From: JAYOEY01 sp038116945
GTDB taxonomy: Bacteria > Pseudomonadota > Alphaproteobacteria > MPNO01 > UBA2964
DNA length: 64,000 nucleotides
Assembly: GCA_038116945.1 (NCBI GenBank)
Contig: JAYOEY010000002.1
Location: 124,001-188,000, forward strand
Direction: 5' to 3'
Of this stretch, positions 8,750-17,293 are shown in pieces. The position numbers were made by a program, and so were the translations under genes. The stretch's first letter is position 1. Every line of letters starts with the position of its first letter. A model generated the notes under the pieces. The model worked only from the letters and a program-made list of their open reading frames with translations. It was not told where the DNA came from and did no database searches.

Positions 8750-9652
8750 ATGTTTAAGAGAATCCTGTCAGGCCTGATCCTCGTGCTGACGATTGCAGTT
8801 CCTGCCCGTGCGCAGGATATTTCCGCGGGCAACGAGGCCTATAAGCGCGGCGATTACGATGCGGCGCTAAAGATCCTGTGGCCGCTGGCGGCGAAGGGCG
8901 ATGCAGAGGCGCAGAATAATCTGGGCCTCATGTACTATCGCGGCAATGGCATCATCAAGGACAGGGCCGAGGCCGCTGCATGGTTTCGCATGGCTGCCGA
9001 ACAGGGGCATGCCCGGGCCCAGTACAATCTCGGCCTTTCCTATCACAAGGGCGACGGTGTCCCGAAGGATCTTGCCGCGGCGCTGAAATGGTTCCGGCAG
9101 GCTGCCGAGAATGGCAACGCCATGGCCCAGAACAATCTCGCGGTCATGTATTACAGGGGAGAAGGCGTGGCCCAGAATTCGGTCGAGGCCGTAAAATGGT
9201 TTCAGAAGGCCGCCGATAGCGGACATGTCAGGGCGCGCAACAATCTGGAGCTTATTAGACGCCTGCAGTCAGCTTCGATCCCGGCGGCGTCGACCGGTTC
9301 AGACGCCGGATCTGCGGACGGCGCTGTAAAGGCGGACAAACCGTCCGACCCCGTGCAAACCGCCGGGGAAACGGGGAGTCAGCCCGTCGCCCGGGCGCGC
9401 GGTTATCTGGTTCAGGTTGGGTCCTTCCGGTCCGAAGGCGCCGCTTCGAAAGAGGCGGACCGTCTGAACAGGCTTCATGAACAGGTCCTTGCCGAAATGA
9501 AGGTCGCGCCGGCGCGCGCCGACCTCGACGGAAAGGGCGTATATTTCAGGCTGCGGGCCGGTCCGTTCGAAAATCGCGCCGCAGCAAGCGGTTTCTGCCG
9601 GAAACTGTCCGCCCGCAAACAGCCCTCCCTGGTCGTTCCGCCCGGAAAATAG
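8750..9652 (+). CDS. Sel1-repeat protein with C-terminal SPOR domain
   Basis: A 300-residue exported protein. A signal peptide spans residues 1-21 (cleavage after PARA). At least three Sel1-like repeats follow between about 40 and 165 (for example AQNNLGLMYYRGNG, AQYNLGLSYHKGDG and AQNNLAVMYYRGEG), then a low-complexity linker. A SPOR domain lies at about 215-295 (GYLVQVGSFRSEGAASKEAD ... YFRLRAGPF). SPOR binds denuded septal peptidoglycan, so a periplasmic role in cell division or envelope maintenance is likely. It is convergent with the TauD-type gene, only six bases apart. Confidence 0.88.
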   Translation: MFKRILSGLILVLTIAVPARAQDISAGNEAYKRGDYDAALKILWPLAAKGDAEAQNNLGLMYYRGNGIIKDRAEAAAWFRMAAEQGHARAQYNLGLSYHKGDGVPKDLAAALKWFRQAAENGNAMAQNNLAVMYYRGEGVAQNSVEAVKWFQKAADSGHVRARNNLELIRRLQSASIPAASTGSDAGSADGAVKADKPSDPVQTAGETGSQPVARARGYLVQVGSFRSEGAASKEADRLNRLHEQVLAEMKVAPARADLDGKGVYFRLRAGPFENRAAASGFCRKLSARKQPSLVVPPGK

Positions 9653-9658
9653 GGCGGA

Positions 9659-10492
9659 TCAGGCGGGTATCGGCGGCGCCGTCCCCTCGATCTGTACGCG
9701 AAAGCCTGACCGGGCATCCGGAAGGTAATCTGCGATGGCGCGGTGCTGGGCGCACCGGTTATCCCAGAAGGCGATCGAATGGGGCTCCCACCGGAACCGG
9801 GTCGTCCATTCCGGGCGCATGCAGTGATCGAACAGGTATTTCAGGATCGCGTCGCTTTCTTCTTTCTCGACCCCGGTGATGCGGACCGTGAAGGAGCTGT
9901 TGACGAACAGCAGCTTGCGGCCGCTTTCCGGATGGCGGGCGATGACCGGATGGACCGCTTCGGGCGTGCCGGCGCCGAAGATCGGTACGCCGTCATGGAT
10001 CGCGGTCAGCCCTTCCAGATAGGTCTTCATCCGGTCCGACAGCGCGTCATAGGCGGCGTACATGCTGGCGAACCCGGTGTCGCCGCCGTGACTGGACGGG
10101 ACGGTGTGCAGGTACAGGATGCTGGCCATCGGCGGGACGGGCGCACACGACTGGTCGGTATGCCATACATTGCCCGAGACGCGCGGCGTTTTTCCGTCGG
10201 CATGGAATTTGCGGACGCGGGGATCCTCGGTCGTCTGGCTGTTGGTCTGCTTGCCCGCATGCTGACCGGTTGTGCCGAAATATTCGGCGAGCCGCACGTG
10301 ATCTTCGAAGCTGATCTTCTGGTCGCGGAAGAACAGCACCAGATGGTCGGTAAAAGCCCGCTTGACCTCCGCGAGTTCGAGATCGGTCAGCGGCCGGGTC
10401 AGATCGATGTTGCCGATTACCGCGCCGACATGCGGGCTGTACTTCTCGACAGTGATCGCGCGGTAGTCACCGCCGACATTGGTGCCGTCCAT
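9659..10492 (-). CDS. TauD/TfdA family Fe(II)/2-oxoglutarate dioxygenase
   Basis: A 277-residue protein with the jelly-roll 2-oxoglutarate oxygenase signature. Iron ligands are visible at HTD (His111, Asp113, in NVWHTDQS) and in RCAQHRAIADY (His about 250), and the 2OG-binding Arg lies in SGFRVQIEG. TauD/TfdA enzymes hydroxylate taurine, alkylsulfonates, phenoxyacetates and similar acids and release the leaving group. The substrate cannot be read from the sequence, and no sulfonate transporter is adjacent. Confidence 0.9.
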   Translation of the reverse strand: MDGTNVGGDYRAITVEKYSPHVGAVIGNIDLTRPLTDLELAEVKRAFTDHLVLFFRDQKISFEDHVRLAEYFGTTGQHAGKQTNSQTTEDPRVRKFHADGKTPRVSGNVWHTDQSCAPVPPMASILYLHTVPSSHGGDTGFASMYAAYDALSDRMKTYLEGLTAIHDGVPIFGAGTPEAVHPVIARHPESGRKLLFVNSSFTVRITGVEKEESDAILKYLFDHCMRPEWTTRFRWEPHSIAFWDNRCAQHRAIADYLPDARSGFRVQIEGTAPPIPA

Positions 10493-10593
10493 GGTATCCT
10501 CCGATCAGGTGCGGCGGCTCGCCGCTCTTCCGGATACGAAGCGTAGCAAAATATCCGCAGACGCGGAAGGCGATCCCGCAGGCCTGCGGCAGA

Positions 10594-12279
10594 TCAGAAC
10601 AGGCCTGAAATCTGGCCTGTTTCGTCGACCTTGATGTTGTGCGCCGCCGGCACGCGCGGCAGGCCCGGCATGGTCATGATCTCGCCGCAGATCACCACGA
10701 CGAACTCCGCCCCGTTCGAAAGCCGTACTTCCCGGATCGGCACGACATGGCCGGTCGGCGCGTTTTTCAGGTTCGCGTCGGTCGAGAAGCTGTACTGCGT
10801 CTTCGCGACGCAGATCGGGTAATGCCCGACCCCCATCGCTTCGAGATTGCGGAACTGATCGCGCACCCGCTTGTCGGCGATGATGTCCTCGGCATGATAG
10901 ATTTTCCGGGCGATGGTCTTCATCTTGTCCCACAGCGGCATGTCATCGGGATAGATCGGCGCGAAGCCGGGCGCGCTGCCGCCCTCCGCCAGCTCGACGA
11001 CCTTGTGCGCCAGCTCTTCGGTGCCCGCGCCGCCGTTCGACCAGTGCGTACACTCGATGGCATCCGCTCCGAGCGCGCCGCACCGTTCGCGCACCAGCGC
11101 GATCTCCGCGTCGGTGTCGGTGACGAACCGGTTGATCGCCACAACGGCCGGGATGCCGTACCCCAGCACGTTCGAGACGTGACGGCCGAGATTGTCGAGC
11201 CCCTTGGCCAGCGCGTCGAGATTCTCCTTGCCGAGATCGTCCTTGGCGACCCCGCCATGCATCTTGAGCGCCCGGATGGTGGCGACCACCACGGCAGCGT
11301 TCGGTGTAAGCCCCGCCTTGCGGCACTTGATATCGAAGAATTTTTCTGCGCCCAGATCGGCCCCGAAGCCGGCTTCCGTCACCACATAGTCGGAAAGTTT
11401 CAGTGCCGCCTTGGTGGCGATCACCGAATTGCAGCCATGCGCGATGTTGGCGAAAGGACCGCCGTGAATAAAGGCGGGGTTGCCTTCGAGCGTCTGGACC
11501 AGGTTGGGCTTGAGCGCATCCTTGAGCAGCGCCGTCATCGGCCCTTCCGCCTTGAGATCGCGGGCATAGACCGGCTCGCGCGTACGCGTGTAGCCGACGA
11601 TGATGTTGCCCAGCCGCTCCTGCAGGTCGGTCACGCTTTCCGCCAGGCAGAAGATCGCCATAACCTCGGATGCGACCGTGATATCGAACCCGTCCTCGCG
11701 CGGGAAGCCGTTGGCGACACCGCCAAGCGAATTGACGATGGATCGCAGCGCCCGGTCGTTCATGTCGACGACGCGGCGCCAGGAAATCCGGCGCTCGTCG
11801 AGATGCGGTTCCTGGTTCCAGTAGATGTGGTTGTCGATCAGCGCCGCCAGCAGATTGTTCGCCGCCCCGATGGCGTGGAAATCGCCGGTAAAGTGCAGGT
11901 TGATTTCCTCCATCGGTACGACCTGGGCGTAACCGCCGCCCGCCGCGCCGCCCTTCATGCCGAAGCACGGGCCGAGCGACGGTTCGCGCAGGCAGATGGT
12001 CGCGTCCTTGCCAATCCGGTTCAGCCCGTCGCCGAGCCCGACCGTTGTGGTCGTCTTGCCTTCGCCAGCGGTGGTCGGCGTCATGGCGGTGACGAGAATC
12101 AGTTTTGAATCCGCTTTTTCCGGCAGCTTTGCGAGATAGTCGAGCGAGAGCTTGGCCTTGAAATGACCATGAGGATCCAGATGTTCCGGATCGATGTCGT
12201 ACCGTTCTCTGGCGATATCGAGTACGGGACGCATGGTCGCGGCCTGGGCGATTTCGATATCGGATTTGTAGTCGCTCAT
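10594..12279 (-). CDS. fhs: formate-tetrahydrofolate ligase
   Basis: A 561-residue protein of normal length. It starts MSDYKSDIEIAQAATMRPV, has the ATP-binding TPTTAGEGKTTTTVGLGDGL motif, the FGMKGGAAGGGYAQV segment, FTGDFHAIGAANNLLAALID and GPFANIAHGCNS, all diagnostic of Fhs. It makes 10-formyl-THF from formate, THF and ATP, feeding purine and formyl-methionine synthesis or one-carbon assimilation. It stands alone on the minus strand. About 246 bases separate it from the upstream peroxiredoxin-like selenoprotein gene, and an intrinsic terminator lies in that gap. Confidence 0.97.
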   Translation of the reverse strand: MSDYKSDIEIAQAATMRPVLDIARERYDIDPEHLDPHGHFKAKLSLDYLAKLPEKADSKLILVTAMTPTTAGEGKTTTTVGLGDGLNRIGKDATICLREPSLGPCFGMKGGAAGGGYAQVVPMEEINLHFTGDFHAIGAANNLLAALIDNHIYWNQEPHLDERRISWRRVVDMNDRALRSIVNSLGGVANGFPREDGFDITVASEVMAIFCLAESVTDLQERLGNIIVGYTRTREPVYARDLKAEGPMTALLKDALKPNLVQTLEGNPAFIHGGPFANIAHGCNSVIATKAALKLSDYVVTEAGFGADLGAEKFFDIKCRKAGLTPNAAVVVATIRALKMHGGVAKDDLGKENLDALAKGLDNLGRHVSNVLGYGIPAVVAINRFVTDTDAEIALVRERCGALGADAIECTHWSNGGAGTEELAHKVVELAEGGSAPGFAPIYPDDMPLWDKMKTIARKIYHAEDIIADKRVRDQFRNLEAMGVGHYPICVAKTQYSFSTDANLKNAPTGHVVPIREVRLSNGAEFVVVICGEIMTMPGLPRVPAAHNIKVDETGQISGLF

Positions 12280-12470
12280 TGTCTGACACGCTCCTGTCGG
12301 TCGGGATCCCGGGTTGCGGTTTCGTCAACCCGAACGTCCAGCGGTTTATGACTATTTTCAGCCTAATTTCAATCGAAACGGCATCGATCGGTGCATAAAA
12401 CACCCTTCGGGCTTTTGGCACCACCCCGGCCGGTCGCACAAACGTTTCCCGGTGTCCGGCGCGTCGCGCG

Positions 12471-12506
12471 AAAAAACGGCCGGCCCCCCGGGGCGGGGAA
12501 CCGGCC
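12471..12506 (-). terminator. intrinsic terminator after the peroxiredoxin-like selenoprotein gene
   Basis: On the minus strand GGCCGG and CCGGCC close a GC-rich hairpin with further C/G runs inside, followed directly by six T residues. It lies about 20 bases beyond the stop at 12526, which supports that stop as the true end of a transcribed gene. Confidence 0.7.
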
Positions 12507-12525
12507 ATGTGTCCGGCAGGACGGG

Positions 12526-13008
12526 TCAGCCCTGCCGGGCCTGTTTTTCCCGGAAAGTAATCAGCCTGACGACATCCGCCGCCTCGACCCGGCCGATCGG
12601 GCCGGAACTGTAGGTAGACGACCCTACCTTGCCGTCCGCGTTGACGATGAATTCGGAAGGCTGGATGCAGCCGCCCCGGTTCTCTCCCCACCAGGCGCCC
12701 ACGGCGTCGCCCATCTCCCGCGTGCCGCCGAAGGCGACCGGAAAGTTGAGGTCCGCGGCGACTGTCTTCGCGTCTTCCTCGCTGTCGGTGCTGATGGCGA
12801 TGACCTTCGCCCCCAGCGCGTCGAGCGCTTCCTTTTCACTGGCGAAGCCGGCCAACTGCCGGCGGCAGTAGGGTCACCAGTGGCCCCGGTAGAACAGGAC
12901 GATATTGTATTTCGCATCCGAAAAATCGGGGACGGTCGCCGTGCCCCCGCCGGCCAGATTGACCGTGAAGCTGGGAAATGCGTCTCCCGTATCGAGCTTG
13001 TCAGCCAT
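12526..13008 (-). CDS. peroxiredoxin-like selenoprotein (in-frame TGA = Sec45)
   Basis: The frame from the ATG at 13008 (GGGAG upstream) to 12526 is continuous except for one TGA at 12876-12874. Read as Sec it gives a 160-residue thioredoxin-fold protein, MADKLDTGDAFPSFTVNLAG ... FYRGHW-U-PYCRRQLAGF. In Cys homologues of this AhpC/TSA-like family the motif is GHWCPYC, so Sec replaces the first redox Cys (UxxC, Sec45/Cys48). Homology is unbroken on both sides, which argues against a frameshift or pseudogene. A stem-loop begins 11 bases after the TGA. Selenocysteine machinery lies immediately on the other side of the shared promoter region. It probably reduces peroxides or disulfides; the substrate is unknown. 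Standard gene calling would report only the C-terminal part from 12855. Confidence 0.93.
12847..12863 (-). promoter_or_regulatory. candidate bacterial SECIS of the peroxiredoxin-like gene
   Basis: Counting from the TGA, bases 11-16 (GCCGGC) pair with bases 22-27 (GCCGGC) around the loop AGTTG, which carries the G-U expected in SelB-binding loops. Outer bases ACTG (5-8) can pair with CAGT (33-36) across an internal loop. The spacing is like that of the E. coli fdhF element. Recognition by this SelB is untested. Confidence 0.55.
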
Positions 13009-13139
13009 TCGAAACTCCCGTTGCAGGTCGGTGGCATCGGAAGTCGATGTCACCTCTGTGCGAGCGTCGCATATTTGGCGTTGCCCGCAAACGGCGATCT
13101 TTCTACGCTTGGCGGATTGTATAGCGGAAGGGGGCCGCC
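13009..13139. promoter_or_regulatory. shared divergent promoter region of two selenoprotein genes
   Basis: A 131-base gap between the ATG of the peroxiredoxin-like gene (minus) and the TTG of the deiodinase-like gene (plus). It must hold the minus-strand promoter and probably that of the deiodinase-selA-selB transcript. I see both ribosome binding sites (GGGAG on minus, GGAAGGGGG on plus) but no convincing -35/-10 boxes or operator palindrome. Confidence 0.5.
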
Positions 13140-13820
13140 TTGGATCCCAGATACGAACATTTCAGGAATTTCTCGAGTGCCGACCTGAGTTTTCCGGAGA
13201 AGAAGAAGGTCTGGCTGGAAATCTCCGACATGTCGGAAGAAGAATTCGACGCCATGATGGCCGACCAGAAGGAACGTCAGGCGGGCGTGCCGAAAATCGG
13301 CGACGTGGCGCCCGATTTCGAGCTCGAAATACTGGACCGTGCGAAAAAGCGCACCGGCGAATTCGTCAGGCTGTCCGCGCACAGGGGGAAACCGGTTGCC
13401 CTGCTGTTTGGCTCCTACACATGACCCCCGTTCCGCATTCGGTCCGGGCGACTGAACGAAATCTACGAAACCCATAAAGACGACATCCAGTTCTACCTGA
13501 TCTATGTCCGCGAAGCGCATCCCTCCGATGGCTGGCAAACGCCGCAGAACCTCTATGAAGAGGTCGTGTTCGACGCGCCCACCAGTGAGGACGAGCGCGC
13601 CGAGATCGGCAATGCGTGCCAGCTCGCGCTCGATCTCAAATACCCGACGCTTATCGACACGATCGACGACGCGGTGGAAAAGGCCTATGTCGCCGCGCCG
13701 ATCCGGCTTTACGTCATTGATACCGAGGGGCGGATCACCTTTGTCTGCGGCGAGGGGCCGCACAAGTTCGATCCCGAGGGCTGGGAAGACGCCATCCGCG
13801 AACAGACCGGCCGCGGCTGA
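13140..13820 (+). CDS. iodothyronine-deiodinase-like selenoprotein (in-frame TGA = Sec95)
   Basis: The frame from TTG 13140 (GGAAGGGGG upstream) to the stop at 13818-13820 has one internal TGA at 13422-13424. Read as Sec it gives a 226-residue protein with FGSYT-U-PPFRIR. This matches the deiodinase active-site signature (GSCTUPPF in animal enzymes). About 25 residues later comes FYLIYVREAHPSDGW, matching the conserved Glu/His segment (YIEEAHASDGW) of deiodinases. The fold is thioredoxin-like with an N-terminal helical extension. There is no membrane anchor, unlike the animal enzymes. It lies 35 bases upstream of selA, so the operon probably makes a Sec protein together with the Sec machinery. 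Natural substrate unknown: reductive removal of halogen from an aromatic, or a peroxidase/redoxin reaction, are both possible. Conventional calling would split it into two ORFs. Confidence 0.93.
13427..13448 (+). promoter_or_regulatory. candidate SECIS of the deiodinase-like gene
   Basis: Downstream of the TGA, CCCG (13427-13430) pairs with CGGG (13445-13448) and CCG (13433-13435) with CGG (13440-13442), separated by a small TT/TC internal loop and capped by CATT. The position is right for a bacterial SECIS, but the stem is short and the loop lacks an obvious GU, so this is weaker than the peroxiredoxin element. Confidence 0.35.
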
Positions 13821-13855
13821 CCGCTCCCGTTTTCCTGGTCAGAAAAGCGAATGTC

Positions 13856-15280
13856 ATGGCCGGTAACGCGCCGCAGAGCCGGCTGCCGTCGGTGGATTCC
13901 GTCCTTCGCTCGGACGACGCGCTGGCGCTGATAGACGCCTTCGGGCGTCACGCGGTCACAGAGGCCGTGCGCGACGATCTTGCGGCGCTGCGACACAAGC
14001 TGGCTTCAGGCGATTCGGTTTCATCCGGCATTTCGGAAATCAGCGCGCGCGTCGCTGCCACGCTGGAGGCGCTCACCGCCCCGTCGCTGCGCCCCGTTTT
14101 CAACCTGACAGGTACGGTTCTGCATACCAATCTCGGTCGCGCGCCCCTGCCGCCGGAGGCAATAGAGGCAGTAGCCGCGGTCGCGCGCGGGGCCAGCAAT
14201 CTCGAATATGACGTGCCGTCGGGCCGACGCGGCGATCGGGACGTTCACCTCGACGAACAGGTGGGACGGCTTACCGGCGCGGACGGTGCGACGGTGGTCA
14301 ACAATAACGCCGCCGCGGTGCTGCTGGTGCTCAACGCGCTGGCGCTTCGGAAAGAAGTGATCGTTTCGCGCGGCGAGCTGATCGAGATCGGCGGGGCGTT
14401 CCGTATCCCCGACATCATGGCCCGCGCCGGCGCGAAGCTGGTCGAGGTCGGCACCACCAACCGCACCCATCTGCGCGATTACGCAGACGCCATCGGTCCG
14501 CGCACCGCGCTGATCATGAAGGTGCATACCAGCAATTACGAGGTGCGCGGGTTCACCGCCTCCGTTCCTGAACGGGAGCTGGCGAAGCTCGCTCATGACA
14601 ACGAAATTCCTTTCGTCGTCGATCTCGGCAGCGGCACGCTGACCGATCTGTCGCGCTTCGGTCTGCCGCACGAGCCGACGGCGCAGGAAACTCTGGCCGC
14701 CGGGGCCGATATCGTGACGTTCAGCGGCGACAAGCTGCTGGGCGGGCCGCAGGCCGGAATCATCGTCGGGCGCGGCGATCTGGTGGCCAGGATCAAGAAG
14801 AATCCGCTCAAACGCGCCATGCGCTGCGACAAGATGACCATCGCGGCGCTGTCGACCGTGCTCGGCCTCTATCGCGATCCCGACCGGCTGGTCGAGCGCG
14901 TGCCGACGTTGCGCCTGCTGGCGCGGGCCCAGGGCGACGTCGCGGCGACGGTCGACCGGCTGCTTCCCGCGCTGCGGCAGGCGCTGGGCGATGCGGCGAC
15001 GGTCTCCCGCGAACCCTGCCAGAGCCAGATCGGCAGCGGGTCCCTGCCCGAGGAACGGCTCGACAGTGCGGCCGCGGTGTTGCGCCCGACCGCGACAAAG
15101 GGCGTGGGCTCGGCGCTCAAGCGGATGGCGGCTTCCTTCCGGGCGCTGCCTGTGCCGGTGATCGGCCGCATCCAGGACGATGCGTTCTGGCTCGATTGCC
15201 GCTGTCTCGAAGCCTCCGATGAGAGTTCCTTTACGGCGCAGCTCGCCGCGCTCGGTCTTCGGTCCGGCAAACCGAAATGA
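13856..15280 (+). CDS. selA: L-seryl-tRNA(Sec) selenium transferase
   Basis: A 474-residue protein of normal SelA length. It converts seryl-tRNA(Sec) to selenocysteyl-tRNA(Sec) with selenophosphate, using PLP. Visible landmarks: NLTGTVLHTNLGRAPL, SNLEYDVPSGRRGDRD, the VVNNNAAAVLLVLNAL segment, and TFSGDKLLGGPQAG with the PLP-binding Lys293. It follows the deiodinase-like selenoprotein by 35 bases and its stop overlaps the selB start, so the three form one operon. No selD (selenophosphate synthetase) is in the window; it must be supplied from elsewhere for the pathway to run. Confidence 0.98.
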   Translation: MAGNAPQSRLPSVDSVLRSDDALALIDAFGRHAVTEAVRDDLAALRHKLASGDSVSSGISEISARVAATLEALTAPSLRPVFNLTGTVLHTNLGRAPLPPEAIEAVAAVARGASNLEYDVPSGRRGDRDVHLDEQVGRLTGADGATVVNNNAAAVLLVLNALALRKEVIVSRGELIEIGGAFRIPDIMARAGAKLVEVGTTNRTHLRDYADAIGPRTALIMKVHTSNYEVRGFTASVPERELAKLAHDNEIPFVVDLGSGTLTDLSRFGLPHEPTAQETLAAGADIVTFSGDKLLGGPQAGIIVGRGDLVARIKKNPLKRAMRCDKMTIAALSTVLGLYRDPDRLVERVPTLRLLARAQGDVAATVDRLLPALRQALGDAATVSREPCQSQIGSGSLPEERLDSAAAVLRPTATKGVGSALKRMAASFRALPVPVIGRIQDDAFWLDCRCLEASDESSFTAQLAALGLRSGKPK

Positions 15281-17232
15281 TCGTCGCCACTTCCGGCCAT
15301 ATCGATCACGGCAAGACGGTGCTGGTGAAGGCGCTGACCGGCGTCGATACCGACCGGCTGCCCGAGGAAAAGAACCGCGGCATTTCGATCGATCTCGGTT
15401 ACGCCTATCACGCCCTCGATGCGGTCGAGGACGGTGCGAACCAGGAAGTTCTCGGTTTCGTCGACGTGCCCGGCCATGAACGGTTCGTGCGCAACATGCT
15501 GGCGGGTGTCACCGGCATCGATTACGCGCTGCTGATCGTGGCCGCCGATGACGGGCCCATGCCGCAGACCGAAGAGCATCTGGCCATCCTCGATCTGCTC
15601 GGCATTCGCGACGGGGCGGTAGTGATCACCAAGACCGACCGGGTCGAACCGGAACGCATCGCCGAGGTCGAGGAACTGCTGGAAATCCTGCTCGACGAAA
15701 CCTTTCTCGCCGGGGCCCCGGTGTTCGCCGCTTCCGCCATGACGGGCGACGGCATTCCGGAAATCCGCGCCCATCTTGCCGACATCGCCAGACGCATGGC
15801 GAATCGCCGGCCCGCGGGCGCGTTCCGCCTCGCCATCGACCGGCGCTTTATCGTGCCGGGCAGCGGGCTGGTGGTGACCGGCACGGTGTTTTCCGGTCGT
15901 GTGGCGCCGGAGGACCAGCTGGTGCTGTCTCCGTCCGGCATGCGCGTCCGCGTGCGCGGGCTGCACGCCCAGAACCGGGAGGCCGCCAGCGGCATGGTCG
16001 GGCAGCGCTGCGCGGTCAATATCGCGGCGACCGGGCTCGACCGCGACGCGGTGCATCGCGGCGACTGGCTGGTCGCGGAACGGGTCCATGCGCCGACGCA
16101 GCGCTTCGACGCGCGAATCCGGCTATTGCGGACAGAAAAGAAACCGCTGCGCCACTGGACGCCGGTGCATCTGCATGTCGGCGCGGCGGATATCGCCGCG
16201 CGCGTCGCGGTGCTGGGCGCGCGCCAGATCGAGCCGGGCGAGTCCGCGCTGGTGCAGCTCGTGCTCGACCGGCCGGCCAACCTGCTGCGGGACGACCGCC
16301 TTATCCTGCGCGATCAGTCCGCCACTCGCACCATGGCGGGCGGGCGGGTGCTCGACCCGTGGGCGCCGGCGCACGGTCGGGCGCGCCCCGCGCGACTGGA
16401 TCTGCTCGGCCTGATGCAAATCGACGATCCCGCGGATTCCATGACGGCGCTGCTTGAACATTCGCCGGATGGCGTCGATCTCGCTGCCTTCGCCCGCGCC
16501 CGCAATCTCGACGATGCGGCGATGGCGGACGTTGCCGGGGCTGCAGACATGATCCGCCTCGGACGCGGCGAGGATGCGCGCGGCGTCTCCCGCGCAGGCT
16601 GGGAGGCACTGGAAGACGCGACGCTGACGGCGCTCGCGGACTGGCACCGCGAAAAGCCCGGCGAACTCGGCCCGGCGGAAAGCGCGTTGCGGCGTGCGCT
16701 CGATCCGCGCCCGTCCCCCGCGATCTTCACGGCGCTGATCGCCGCCTTGTCGAACGCAGGAAAAATCTCCACCGCCAACATGCAGATCAGCCTGCCCGAC
16801 CACGTGCCCGGCATGCCCGGTGCCGACCGCAAGACATGGGATCGCGCCAGAAAAATTCTTGAAGACGGCGGCGCGCGCCCGCCTTCGGTGCACGAGATGG
16901 CGGAGGACATGAACGTCAAGGTCGCCCCGCTGAACGGGCTGCTGCGCCGCGCCGCCGCCATCGGTTTCGTGGTGCAGGTGGCGAAGAACCGCTTCATCCT
17001 GCGCGAGGAAATGCTCAAGCTCGCCGAAATCGCCGAGCAGTGCGCGGCGGACTCGGACGCAGGCACCTTCACCGCCGCCGAATACCGCAACGCGTCCGGC
17101 ATCGGCCGCAACCTGACCATCGAGCTGTTGGAAACATTCGACCGCGCCGGCATGACGAAACGCAGCGGCAACGACCGCACGATCGTCAAATCGGCGGCGG
17201 CGTTGTATGGGGACGCCCAGGCGGACGACTAG
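15277..17232 (+). CDS. selB: selenocysteine-specific elongation factor SelB
   Basis: A 651-residue protein. The EF-Tu-like GTPase domain has the P-loop GHIDHGKT at residues 7-14, DVPGHERFVRNML (switch II) and TKTD (guanine specificity). The EF-Tu-like beta-barrel domains follow. The C-terminal part (about 380-650) consists of winged-helix repeats, which in SelB bind the mRNA SECIS hairpin. It delivers Sec-tRNA(Sec) to UGA codons. It is coupled to selA by an ATGA overlap, and the tRNA-Sec gene begins 61 bases after its stop. Confidence 0.98.
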   Translation: MIVATSGHIDHGKTVLVKALTGVDTDRLPEEKNRGISIDLGYAYHALDAVEDGANQEVLGFVDVPGHERFVRNMLAGVTGIDYALLIVAADDGPMPQTEEHLAILDLLGIRDGAVVITKTDRVEPERIAEVEELLEILLDETFLAGAPVFAASAMTGDGIPEIRAHLADIARRMANRRPAGAFRLAIDRRFIVPGSGLVVTGTVFSGRVAPEDQLVLSPSGMRVRVRGLHAQNREAASGMVGQRCAVNIAATGLDRDAVHRGDWLVAERVHAPTQRFDARIRLLRTEKKPLRHWTPVHLHVGAADIAARVAVLGARQIEPGESALVQLVLDRPANLLRDDRLILRDQSATRTMAGGRVLDPWAPAHGRARPARLDLLGLMQIDDPADSMTALLEHSPDGVDLAAFARARNLDDAAMADVAGAADMIRLGRGEDARGVSRAGWEALEDATLTALADWHREKPGELGPAESALRRALDPRPSPAIFTALIAALSNAGKISTANMQISLPDHVPGMPGADRKTWDRARKILEDGGARPPSVHEMAEDMNVKVAPLNGLLRRAAAIGFVVQVAKNRFILREEMLKLAEIAEQCAADSDAGTFTAAEYRNASGIGRNLTIELLETFDRAGMTKRSGNDRTIVKSAAALYGDAQADD

Positions 17233-17293
17233 GCGGCGTCCGCCGGTTGATCGCGCGTGCGGGAAGTCTATTGTGTGGCCTGACTATTTCTGG

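Noticed and set aside
13140..13820. Deiodinase-like gene as two separate genes or a pseudogene
   Set aside because: The frame and family homology continue without shift across the single TGA, which falls on the catalytic position, and selA, selB and tRNA-Sec are adjacent.
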